64,000 bases of DNA from Pseudomonas mucoides (GTDB lineage Bacteria; Pseudomonadota; Gammaproteobacteria; Pseudomonadales; Pseudomonadaceae), in assembly GCF_015461845.1 (NCBI RefSeq), contig NZ_JACOPW010000001.1:124001-188000 (forward strand). Direction: 5' to 3'. Each line of letters starts with the position of its first letter. Position 1 is the stretch's first letter. The notes beneath the pieces were generated by a model. The model was given only the letters and a program-made list of their open reading frames with translations. It was not told the origin of the DNA and made no database searches. This document shows positions 19,172 through 27,162 of this stretch, piece by piece. The position numbers and the translations under genes are program-made.

Positions 19172-19899
19172 ACGCCCTGGAAGTCAGCGACCTGAGTTTT
19201 GCCTATGGGACTCGGGAAGCCTTGCGTCACGTGAACTTCGAGTTGGCTCCGGGGCGTTTCGCCGCATTGCTGGGGCCCAATGGTGCCGGCAAATCGACCC
19301 TGATCGCCCTGTTGACCCGGCTTTATGATCTTCAGCACGGCGACATCCGGGTCGGCGGCTGTTCATTGCGCGATGCGCCCCGACCGGCGCTCAGGCAGTT
19401 GGGTGTAGTGTTCCAGCAAAGCACCCTGGACCTGGACCTCAGCGTCGAGCAGAACCTGCGGTATCACGCCGCGCTGCATGGTCTGTCCCGGCGCCAGAGC
19501 AGTGTCCGGGTTGACGCCGAACTGGCCCGTCAAGCCCTGACCGAACGCCGCCGCGAACGGGTGCGCGAACTCAATGGCGGCCACCGCCGCCGGGTGGAAA
19601 TCGCCCGGGCCCTGCTGCATGAGCCGCGCCTGTTGCTGCTTGACGAAGCCAGTGTCGGCCTCGATCCCGCCAGTCGCCTGGCGCTCAATCAACACCTGCG
19701 CACCTTGTGCAGCGACCACGCCATCAGCGTGCTCTGGACCACGCATTTGCTCGATGAAGTGCAGTCCAGCGACGATTTGCTGATCCTCCATCAAGGTCGG
19801 CTGGTGGCCAGCGGACAGGCCGATGCACTGAGCCTGGAACATGGCGGTGATCTGGGTTCAGCCTTCACTCACCTGACCACTTCAGGAGCGGCGCGATGA
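19168..19899 (+). CDS. pedB: ABC transporter ATP-binding protein, PedB-like
   Basis: 243 residues. Walker A GPNGAGKST (about 35-43), the Q-loop in VVFQQSTLDLDLSVEQN, and Walker B LLLLDEASVGLDPASR, then the H-loop in WTTHLLDE. The ABC signature is unusual: where LSGGQ is expected the sequence reads ELNGGHRRRVEIARALL. The architecture is that of ABC-2 type export ATPases rather than classical importers. It overlaps the genes on either side by four bases. Confidence 0.88.
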   Translation: MNALEVSDLSFAYGTREALRHVNFELAPGRFAALLGPNGAGKSTLIALLTRLYDLQHGDIRVGGCSLRDAPRPALRQLGVVFQQSTLDLDLSVEQNLRYHAALHGLSRRQSSVRVDAELARQALTERRRERVRELNGGHRRRVEIARALLHEPRLLLLDEASVGLDPASRLALNQHLRTLCSDHAISVLWTTHLLDEVQSSDDLLILHQGRLVASGQADALSLEHGGDLGSAFTHLTTSGAAR

Positions 19900-20687
19900 A
19901 TGCGTACTGGCATTGCTTCAGCGGCATCGTGCTGCGCGAATGGCTACGTTTTGTGTTGCAGCGCACGCGGTTTCTCAGTGCCCTGGTGCGGCCGCTGTTA
20001 TGGCTGTTGGTGTTCGCGGCCGGTTTCCGGGCAGCCTTGGGGATCGCCATTATCGAACCCTATGACACCTACATTCCTTACGAGGTCTACATCATCCCGG
20101 GTCTTGCCTGCATGATCCTGCTGTTCAACGGCATGCAAGGCTCTCTGTCGATGGTCTACGACCGCGAGATGGGCAGCATGCGCGTGCTGCTGACCAGCCC
20201 GCTGCCCCGGACTTTTCTGCTGTGCAGCAAGCTGTTGGCCACGTCGCTGATTTCCCTGTTGCAGGTGTATGCGTTTTTGGCGATCGCCTGGCTCTATGGC
20301 GTGCAACCGCCGGCCATGGGGTTATTGATCGTGTTGCCGGCATTACTGTTGGTGGCGTTGATGCTCAGCGCGTTGGGCCTGTTGCTGTCGAACGCCATTC
20401 GGCAACTGGAGAACTTTGCCGGGGTCATGAATTTCGTGATCTTTCCGCTGTTTTTCCTGTCTTCGGCGCTGTATCCGCTGTGGAAAATGCATGAAGCCAG
20501 CGAGTGGTTGTACTGGTTGTGCGCGGTGAACCCGTTCACCCATGCGGTGGAATTGGTGCGGTTCGCCCTTTATGAACGCTTCAATCCGCTGGCGCTGGCG
20601 GTGTGTGCAGGGTTGACCGTAGTGTTCGCGCTACTCGCCGTACTCACCTTCAACCCTCAGCACGCAGCCCTGCGCAAATCCACCTGA
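19896..20687 (+). CDS. pedC: ABC-2 type transporter permease, PedC-like
   Basis: 263 residues with six predicted membrane segments (starting near residues 28, 65, 108, 145, 178 and 235) and the ABC-2 family segment VYDREMGSMRVLLTSPLPR in the loop after the second. Start overlaps the ATPase stop. Permeases of this class normally export, yet the operon begins with an importer-type binding protein, so the transport direction cannot be read from the sequence. Confidence 0.86.
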   Translation: MNAYWHCFSGIVLREWLRFVLQRTRFLSALVRPLLWLLVFAAGFRAALGIAIIEPYDTYIPYEVYIIPGLACMILLFNGMQGSLSMVYDREMGSMRVLLTSPLPRTFLLCSKLLATSLISLLQVYAFLAIAWLYGVQPPAMGLLIVLPALLLVALMLSALGLLLSNAIRQLENFAGVMNFVIFPLFFLSSALYPLWKMHEASEWLYWLCAVNPFTHAVELVRFALYERFNPLALAVCAGLTVVFALLAVLTFNPQHAALRKST

Positions 20688-20703
20688 CCACCCAAATCCA
20701 ACT

Positions 20704-20792
20704 CTAGGAGTGAGTCTGCTCGCGATAGCGGTGTATCAGATGACATTGATGTTGAATGACGGATAGCTATCGCGAGCAGGCTCTCTCCTACA
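20704..20792. repeat. REP/BIME palindrome pair
   Basis: Inverted REP cores (GGAGTGAGTCTGCTCGCGAT and ATCGCGAGCAGGCTCTCTCC) separate pedC from the next gene and its regulator box. Confidence 0.78.
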
Positions 20793-20818
20793 ATTGATCT
20801 CCATGAGCAGGGGAGAAA

Positions 20819-20836
20819 TTACTACTTTAGTACTGG
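20819..20836 (+). promoter_or_regulatory. Candidate regulator box upstream of the CXXCW gene
   Basis: TTACTACTTTAGTACTGG contains the perfect dyad TACT-TT-AGTA and ends 76 bp before ATG 20913. It differs from the pedA1 box at only two of 18 positions. A separate promoter here suggests the gene is not simply read through from pedC. Confidence 0.55.
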
Positions 20837-20912
20837 TTTCCCTGTCTATCGTCGCATTCACAAAGCACCCCGCCTGGCCTGTAATAGATCCATAACTATA
20901 AGGATCGAACCC

Positions 20913-21470
20913 ATGCCGCGTGCCCGACGTTGTCTGTTGCGCCCTTCTCTCGCAGCGCTGCCGCTCTGCCTGTTGCTGAATGCTGCGCACGCCGAATCAC
21001 CGCTGTTTTCCGCGGAAGGCTATCGCATCAACCTGTACCGCAGCCCGACGCCGGACAGCCTGCAAGGCGCGACCATCGTTGACACCCCGGCCTTGCAAAC
21101 ACTGCTCAGTCAAACGCCGCCACCGGTGCTGATCGATGTCTACCGTCGCCAATGGCTGCAAGGCCAGTTCATCGAAGACCAGCCCCATGAAAACCTGCCC
21201 GGCAGCCACTGGCTGGCCAATACTGGTGACGGTGACCTGACGCCCGACTGGCAAGGCTATTTTGCGCGTAACCTCAAGGCATTGACCGCCGGGGACTCGG
21301 CACGACCGCTGGTCTTTTATTGCCGCGCCGACTGCTGGCTGAGCTGGAACGCCGTCAAACGAGCGTCCGTCATGGGCTATAAGACACTGTATTGGTATCG
21401 CGACGGCCTTGATGCCTGGCAAGCGGCCGGGCTTGCCGTGACACCGGCCCGGCCCGAGCCTTTCCCCTGA
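20913..21470 (+). CDS. PQQ-dependent catabolism-associated CXXCW-type rhodanese-like protein
   Basis: 185 residues with a signal peptide cut near residue 27. The body resembles a rhodanese domain (LIDVYRRQWLQGQF, NLPGSHWLANTG, MGYKTLYWYRDGLDAWQAAGL). At the active-loop position it reads YCRADCWLSWNA, so two cysteines three residues apart precede a Trp. The family is found only with PQQ-dependent alcohol oxidation genes; its reaction is unknown, but a thiol or redox role in the periplasm is likely. It lies 56 bp before agmR. Confidence 0.82.
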   Translation: MPRARRCLLRPSLAALPLCLLLNAAHAESPLFSAEGYRINLYRSPTPDSLQGATIVDTPALQTLLSQTPPPVLIDVYRRQWLQGQFIEDQPHENLPGSHWLANTGDGDLTPDWQGYFARNLKALTAGDSARPLVFYCRADCWLSWNAVKRASVMGYKTLYWYRDGLDAWQAAGLAVTPARPEPFP

Positions 21471-21526
21471 TCTTTACGCTGGCGTGTTGTTGCCACACCC
21501 TAAACAAAATAATGAGGTGAAAGGCT

Positions 21527-22192
21527 ATGTACAAAATTCTGATTGCCGACGATCACCCGCTGTTTCGCGAAGCGATTCATAACGTCATCAGCGACGGTTT
21601 CCCGGGCTCCGAAGTCATGGAAACCGCCGACCTCGACAGTGCCCTGGCCCTGACCCAGGAACACGACGACCTGGACCTGATCCTGCTCGACCTGAACATG
21701 CCCGGCATGCATGGGCTCAATGGCTTGATCAACCTGCGCAATGAAGCCCCGACCATTCCGGTAGTGATTGTCTCGGCCGAGCAGGACAAACAGATCGTCC
21801 TGCAAGCCATTACCTACGGCGCGGTAGGTTTCATTACCAAGTCGTCACCGCGCACGCAAATGACCGAGGCCATCCAGCAAATCCTCAATGGCAACGTGTA
21901 TTTGCCGCCGGACATTATCCGCACCACCCGAACCAACACTCCCCGCCGGATGAACGACACGCCGAGCTTTCCCCCTGAACTGCTCCAGGCCCTGACCCGC
22001 AAGCAATTGCAGGTGCTTGAACGCATGACCAAAGGCGAATCGAACAAACAGATCGCCTACACCCTGGAAATCGCCGAGACCACCGTCAAGGCTCACGTCT
22101 CGGCGATCCTGCGCAAACTCAATGTGCACAATCGAGTGCAGGCGATCTTGAGTGCCGGGGATATTGATTTCGGGTCTTACATGCGACGTTGA
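21527..22192 (+). CDS. agmR: LuxR/NarL-family response regulator AgmR (ErbR, PedR1)
   Basis: 221 residues. N-terminal receiver domain with ADDHPLF (acidic pocket) and the phospho-acceptor Asp in [11 protein letters not shown], a Lys in FITKSSPR, and a C-terminal NarL-type HTH from about 150 ([20 protein letters not shown]). AgmR/ErbR activates the PQQ alcohol oxidation regulon in pseudomonads. It has a GAGGTGAAAGG site. It is convergent with the NahK-like kinase across a REP pair, and is the best candidate for the boxes found upstream of the island operons. Confidence 0.9.
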   Translation: MYKILIADDHPLFREAIHNVISDGFPGSEVMETADLDSALALTQEHDDLDLILLDLNMPGMHGLNGLINLRNEAPTIPVVIVSAEQDKQIVLQAITYGAVGFITKSSPRTQMTEAIQQILNGNVYLPPDIIRTTRTNTPRRMNDTPSFPPELLQALTRKQLQVLERMTKGESNKQIAYTLEIAETTVKAHVSAILRKLNVHNRVQAILSAGDIDFGSYMRR

Positions 22193-22216
22193 GACAGCAA
22201 GACTTTGGCGCCCCCT

Positions 22217-22298
22217 TCGCGGGCAAGTCGGATCGCCGCACCGCCGCTCCCACAGGTACGGCGCTGCCCTTGTGGGAGCGGGCTTGCCCGCGACGACG
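22217..22298. repeat. REP palindrome pair between convergent genes
   Basis: Imperfect inverted REP cores (CGCGGGCAAGTCGGATCGCC and GTGGGAGCGGGCTTGCCCGC) lie between the agmR and kinase stops and could end both transcripts. Confidence 0.7.
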
Positions 22299-22320
22299 GT
22301 GGTACTAACGCAGATGCGCC

Positions 22321-24954
22321 TCAAGGCCTGCCGAGCAAATGGCTCATCGCCGTTTTAAGTTTCATCGGCCGCACCGGTTTATGCATCAGGGTGTGGCCCA
22401 GTTCGCGGATCTGCTGTTTGAGTTCGTTGCTGTAGTTGGCGGTGATCATCAAGGCCGGGATGGGTGACGTGCGACAGGCATTGATCCGGGCCACGGCGTC
22501 CAAGCCATTCTGATCGTTGTCCAGATGGTAATCGGCGATCAACAGGTCAACCTCGGCGTGGTAGTTGTCCACTTTTCGCGCCAGGTCCTCTTCCGACAGC
22601 GCCGTCACCACCCGACAGCCCCAGCCTTCGAGCAAGGTGCGCATGCCGGCGCAAATGGTGGCGTCGTTGTCCAGCACCCACACCCTTGCCCCGCGCAGGC
22701 GTTCAAGCATCGGCTCGCTCATCTGCAAGGCCGGCAACGGCTTGGGGGCCGTTGCGCTCAACGGCACTTCGACCGAGAACATCGAGCCCTTTCCCGGCCA
22801 TGAGCGCACATGAATCCGATGCCCGAGGATGCCGGCGATTTTCTCGACAATGGCCAGGCCCAACCCCAGCCCACGATCCTGGTCCGGACGCTGTACGTCA
22901 CCGCGTTTGAATTCCTGGAAAATCTCTTCCAGGCGATTGTCGGCGATGCCCATGCCGGTGTCCCAGACCTGGATCAACAAGCGCTGATGCAGGCGCCGGC
23001 ACCCGAGCACCACCCGTCCACTGTAGGTGTAGCGAATCGCATTGCTCAGCAGGTTGCGCAGGATGCGTGCCAGCAACTGGATGTCGCTGCGCACCAGCGC
23101 GGAACAGGCAATGAAATGCAGTTCAAGGCCCTCACTGCGTGCCACCTGGGTGTATTCAGCCGCGAGATTTTCCAGCAGTTCGCTCAGGGCGAACGGCGCG
23201 ACATCGGCTTTGATGACCCCGGCATCGAGCTTGGAAATGTCCACCAGCGTGCCCAGCAGGTTCTCTACATCTTCCAGGGAATTACTGACATTACGCACCA
23301 GAACCTCGTTGCAGACCGGTTCACGTCGCTCCAGCAACGCACTGGTAAACAAACGGGCGGCGTTCAGTGGTTGCAGCAAATCGTGGCTGACAGCCGCCAG
23401 AAATTTGGTCTTGGACAGATTGGCGTGCTCGGCTTCGAGCTTGGCCTCGCGCAAACGTGATTCCACCTGGCGGCGCTCTTCGATTTCACGCAACAATTGA
23501 TCATTGAGGGTGGTCAATTCCGCCGTGCGTTCACGCACCCGCAGCTCAAGATTCTGATACGCCTGATGCAGCGCCTCGGCAGTGCGGCGACGCTCGGTGA
23601 TGTCGCGGATCAACACGAAAATCCCCACCACTTCCCCGGTGGCCAGGCGATTGGGCACGTAGGAGCGCAGCATGTAGCGCTCCTGGTTATTGACGTTGGT
23701 CTCGGCGAACTCGAACGTGACGCTCTCGCCGGCCAGCGCTCTCGCCACGTAAGACTCCAGACGCTGGTAGTGCTGTTCGCTGTGCACTTCGCGCAGGCTT
23801 TGGCCGAGCATCACGCCTCGGGGCCAGCAATACCATTCCTCATAGACCTTATTGGTGAACTCGTACACCAGATCGGCATTGAGGTAGGCGATCAATGCCG
23901 GCACGTGGTCGGTGATCAGGCGAATCCAGCGCTCGCTTTCACTCAGCGTCTGGGCGTGCTGGTAGCGTTCGGTGATGTCAGTGAAGGTGTTGACGAAACC
24001 GCCAGTCGGCAACGGGTGCGTGCGGATTTCCAGGACTCGTCCGTCATCGAGGCGTTGCTCGCATTCCTGTACTGGCCGCCCATTGCCATCGTGACTGAGC
24101 GGGGTCAGCAGGTTCAATTCGCTGTCCACCATCACTTCAGCAAACGGTCGATGGGCCGCGACGGGCGCCAACCCGCTCAATTCGAGAAAACGCCGGTTCC
24201 ACAATTCCAGAATGCCCTCGGCATTGACCATGGCCACACCCTGGGACAGATTATCGACCGCCCGCTGTAACAAATGCGACTTCTGCGCCACAGCCTGTTC
24301 GCGGCGTACGGTTTCACTGAGTTTGACCTCGGTAATGTCGGTGAACAGAATCACCCGCCCACCCTCCTGGGTCGGCCGCTCGCTGACTTGCAGCCAACGC
24401 CCGTTCTGCAAGCGATACAGCAGACTCTCGTCGGCATGCCCGCGCGGTTCTTCGGTGAACAGCCCATTGCTCATCATCAGGCGCTTGACCTCGGCCAGGC
24501 GCATGCCCGCGTTGATCCGCACCCGGCTGTTGCGCCAGAACGCCTTGAAGCGACTGTTGAACAAGACGATGCGCTGCTCGGCGTCGAACAATACGAAGGC
24601 ATCGGAAATGCTCTCGATGGCATCGATCAGGTGTCGATGCGCGGTCTCGGCGCGCAGGCGGGCCTCGCTGAGCAAATGGTTACCGGCCTTGAGTTCGGCC
24701 ATGGCCTGGTTCAAGGCATCGGTGCGCTCACGGACCTGCTCGGCCAGCACCACCGAGTGCTGGAACGCCGCGTACGGGTCATTGCCCCGAGTGATGCCCG
24801 ACTCGATACGCTCGATCAGCGCCGCGTTGATGCGCTGCAGCTTGTGGTTGTCGTGACGCAGGCTGGCCAGTTCGGCCTGCAGCTCAGCGATGTCCTGGGG
24901 CACGGCCGCGGGCAATGGCAACGCCGGTGAAGGTCTGGTTGATGTGCATGCCAT
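22321..24954 (-). CDS. nahK: Multi-PAS hybrid histidine kinase, NahK/ErcS'-like
   Basis: 877 residues from ATG 24954 (GGAGAA eight bases upstream). Order: coiled coil about 20-55, PAS about 105-215, PAS about 225-330, PAS about 340-455, coiled coil, HisKA with His524 in AAVSHDLLQPLNAARLF, HATPase with DTGMGIA and GLGLGLAI, and a receiver domain over the last 120 residues (LLIADYHLD). No membrane segments. The HisKA box matches that of ercS almost exactly. The start lies 71 bp inside the FIST gene, so the two are coupled. In P. aeruginosa the NosP-NahK pair sits at the same regulon edge. Confidence 0.82.
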   Translation of the reverse strand: MACTSTRPSPALPLPAAVPQDIAELQAELASLRHDNHKLQRINAALIERIESGITRGNDPYAAFQHSVVLAEQVRERTDALNQAMAELKAGNHLLSEARLRAETAHRHLIDAIESISDAFVLFDAEQRIVLFNSRFKAFWRNSRVRINAGMRLAEVKRLMMSNGLFTEEPRGHADESLLYRLQNGRWLQVSERPTQEGGRVILFTDITEVKLSETVRREQAVAQKSHLLQRAVDNLSQGVAMVNAEGILELWNRRFLELSGLAPVAAHRPFAEVMVDSELNLLTPLSHDGNGRPVQECEQRLDDGRVLEIRTHPLPTGGFVNTFTDITERYQHAQTLSESERWIRLITDHVPALIAYLNADLVYEFTNKVYEEWYCWPRGVMLGQSLREVHSEQHYQRLESYVARALAGESVTFEFAETNVNNQERYMLRSYVPNRLATGEVVGIFVLIRDITERRRTAEALHQAYQNLELRVRERTAELTTLNDQLLREIEERRQVESRLREAKLEAEHANLSKTKFLAAVSHDLLQPLNAARLFTSALLERREPVCNEVLVRNVSNSLEDVENLLGTLVDISKLDAGVIKADVAPFALSELLENLAAEYTQVARSEGLELHFIACSALVRSDIQLLARILRNLLSNAIRYTYSGRVVLGCRRLHQRLLIQVWDTGMGIADNRLEEIFQEFKRGDVQRPDQDRGLGLGLAIVEKIAGILGHRIHVRSWPGKGSMFSVEVPLSATAPKPLPALQMSEPMLERLRGARVWVLDNDATICAGMRTLLEGWGCRVVTALSEEDLARKVDNYHAEVDLLIADYHLDNDQNGLDAVARINACRTSPIPALMITANYSNELKQQIRELGHTLMHKPVRPMKLKTAMSHLLGRP

Positions 24955-26047
24955 TGAACTGTTCTCCGTAGGTGTTGAAACCCATCACCCGTTGCTCGCG
25001 CAAAAACGTCCCGATCTCGTCGAGACTGCCGTCGTCCTCCAGCTCCAGACGCCGGAGAAAACAGTCGCAACCGATGGTCAGCAACAGTTCACCCAAGCGT
25101 TCTTCCAATCCTTCGAACAGGCTTTTCAGGTTCGGCAACATCGGGCCCGGCGTCATGGCGGTGAGCACGATGCCATTCTCCACGGCGCAGTAAAAACTCA
25201 GGCTCAGGTCCGCGTGCACCTGCTGGATGGCCCGCACGTAATACTGTTCGTTGATCCTCACGGCCAACGGGTGCGCAGCGAAAATCCGGTGATCCAGTTC
25301 ATTCACCGGCACGCCGATGAGCCGCGCGTACTCGGCGGCGGCGGGTTCCGCATTGAGTTCATAAACACGGCGCGAGGCGCTGTCGGCCCCGGTAACCACC
25401 AGTTTTTCGGCCCGGGGCAGCATGTGGTGGGTGGTGAACACTTCGAAATCCAGCCAGGTATTGACCAGCACGACGACCGCCGCGCCGCTGTGGAACTCGC
25501 CGTCGAAGTAGACATGGGTGTGGGTCAGGTAATTGTCATCGCCAGCGGAACCGCCGAAATGCGGAATGTCGCCCAATGCCGCACTCAAGGCTGCAAGGAC
25601 CATTTCTTCACGGCTGGACAAACCATCGAGCAGGGTCAGGGCAAAACTGTTGCCCTTGATCGGTGCCAGGGTGTTACTGCGACAGCCACTGACCAGACGC
25701 TCGACCATCTGCTGCGCATCGATCAGGCTGAAGCGCTCCATCTCGTCGATCAACTCGAGCGCAATGGAGAAGTGCCGGTGATCGAACCCCACCGCCGTCA
25801 CGCAATTGCGTCCATAGCCCAACGGGGTGATTTCCCCGGCGCTGGTGCAACCCACCAGGCGAATCCCCCCGAAACTGTCTTGCAGGGCTTGCCCCAGTGC
25901 CTGCAAGTCATACTCGGCGGAACAGAAAAAGAGCACGAAGCCCAGATGCGGATGCAGCAATTGACGCGCCAGTTCCTGCGCCACTTGCCGGGCATCGGTG
26001 GCCTGGGACATTGCGCTGACGACACCTTCACCCTGGACCTGCTGCAT
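24884..26047 (-). CDS. nosP: FIST-domain sensor, NosP-like partner of the kinase
   Basis: 387 residues from ATG 26047 with GGGAGG upstream. N-terminal FIST domain (LGFVLFFCSAEYDLQALGQAL, IRLVGCTSAGEITPLGYGRN, FGGSAGDDNYLTHTHVYFDG) and C-terminal FIST_C domain (ELDHRIFAAHPLAVRINEQYYVR, LLLTIGCDCFLRRLELED). NosP proteins bind haem and report nitric oxide to the NahK kinase. The pairing here is the same, but haem binding cannot be proven by eye. It lies upstream of and overlaps the kinase gene by 71 bp. Confidence 0.82.
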   Translation of the reverse strand: MQQVQGEGVVSAMSQATDARQVAQELARQLLHPHLGFVLFFCSAEYDLQALGQALQDSFGGIRLVGCTSAGEITPLGYGRNCVTAVGFDHRHFSIALELIDEMERFSLIDAQQMVERLVSGCRSNTLAPIKGNSFALTLLDGLSSREEMVLAALSAALGDIPHFGGSAGDDNYLTHTHVYFDGEFHSGAAVVVLVNTWLDFEVFTTHHMLPRAEKLVVTGADSASRRVYELNAEPAAAEYARLIGVPVNELDHRIFAAHPLAVRINEQYYVRAIQQVHADLSLSFYCAVENGIVLTAMTPGPMLPNLKSLFEGLEERLGELLLTIGCDCFLRRLELEDDGSLDEIGTFLREQRVMGFNTYGEQFNGMHINQTFTGVAIARGRAPGHR

Positions 26048-26112
26048 CGTCGCCTCCCGCAGGTGCGTATGGTTGAGCAGGGAGTTTACGAAACCCGTGG
26101 CGTGCAACGAAT

Positions 26113-26126
26113 GCTACTTGGGTAGC
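26113..26126 (-). promoter_or_regulatory. Candidate regulator dyad upstream of nosP
   Basis: GCTAC-TTGG-GTAGC is a perfect 5-bp dyad with the same TAC-N4-GTA spacing as the boxes of the ped operons; it begins 65 bp before the nosP start. Confidence 0.45.
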
Positions 26127-26193
26127 AGTCAGACGCTTCAATGGGATGAGAGCGGTGGTGTGGATCCGCCCCGGCCCACAGGCAGGTGTTGCT

Positions 26194-27000
26194 TTAGACG
26201 CCAGCCCTGAACAGCATATAAGCGGCAATCACAAGGCAGACGCTGGCAAAGCCGATTTGCAATGCTCGCGCCGGCACGTGGGCGCACAGCTTGCGGCCGA
26301 TGATCATGCCGACAATGCTGGCGCCGATGAAGCATGCCCCAAGGCTGTCGATGCGCACGCCCGCGTGAAACGCGCCGACCACGCCGATCGCGGAAATCAG
26401 GCTGATCACCATCAAGGACGTGGCGACGATCCCGCGCATCTGCACATCGGTCAGTTGCTTGAACGCCGGGACAATCAGAAAACCGCCGCCCACGCCCAGC
26501 AGCCCTGACACCACGCCCGTCACCGCGCCGAGCGCCGCCAGCGTCGCGGTGCATTTGGCGGTCCAGGAAAAGCGCCCGGTCTGCTGATCGAGCATGCAGT
26601 TCTTCTGCCCCCAGTTGGCGTGACCGTGATCGCTCGGCCCCTCGTCCTGGCGCTCACGACGCAGCATTCGCCAGGCGACCATGACCATGAGCAGGCTGAA
26701 CAGAATCATCAGGATTTTTTCCGGCAACTGATGGGCAAAATAAATGCCCACCGGTGAAAACACCGCGCCGAGCAGCGCGATCAACAGCGCCGCGCGATAC
26801 CGCACCAGCCCATGCCGCAAGCCGTCAATCGCCCCGACCGCCGCCGCACTCCCGACCGCAAACAAGGCGACGGGCGCCGCCTGGGTCATGGTCAACCCCA
26901 GCCCCAGGACCAGGGCCGGCACCGCAAGAATCCCGCCGCCCGCCCCGGTCAACCCGAGGACCAGGCCCATGACCACCCCAAAAAAACTCGCCAGCAACAT
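26194..27000 (-). CDS. TauE/SafE-family membrane transporter
   Basis: 268 residues, almost all membrane segments (about eight), with the duplicated family motif GLTGAGGGILAVPALV near residue 17 and VSGLLGVGGGFLIVPAF near residue 163. A hydrophilic loop (about 113-145) carries His and Cys residues. TauE/SafE proteins export sulfite, sulfoacetate or related sulfur anions. It is divergent from a persulfide-dioxygenase-like hydrolase, a pairing known from sulfide detoxification loci. Confidence 0.85.
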   Translation of the reverse strand: MLLASFFGVVMGLVLGLTGAGGGILAVPALVLGLGLTMTQAAPVALFAVGSAAAVGAIDGLRHGLVRYRAALLIALLGAVFSPVGIYFAHQLPEKILMILFSLLMVMVAWRMLRRERQDEGPSDHGHANWGQKNCMLDQQTGRFSWTAKCTATLAALGAVTGVVSGLLGVGGGFLIVPAFKQLTDVQMRGIVATSLMVISLISAIGVVGAFHAGVRIDSLGACFIGASIVGMIIGRKLCAHVPARALQIGFASVCLVIAAYMLFRAGV

Positions 27001-27080
27001 AAAGCACTCGTAATCAGCTCAACAAGGCCGGGAGCGCCCGGTTTCGATGACTGACAGGATAGAGCCCGCGCAGATTTTTT

Positions 27081-27097
27081 CATCAAATGAATTGATG
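27081..27097. promoter_or_regulatory. Perfect dyad in the divergent TauE/hydrolase gap
   Basis: CATCAA-ATGAA-TTGATG is a perfect 6-bp inverted repeat in the 162-bp gap between two divergent sulfur-metabolism genes, and looks like an operator for one regulator of both. No regulator gene adjoins. Confidence 0.4.
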
Positions 27098-27162
27098 CAG
27101 TGCTGGCCAATGCAGGGAGAATGAATCTACCCTCAGTGCTTGTTCAGATAGAAATATTCACC

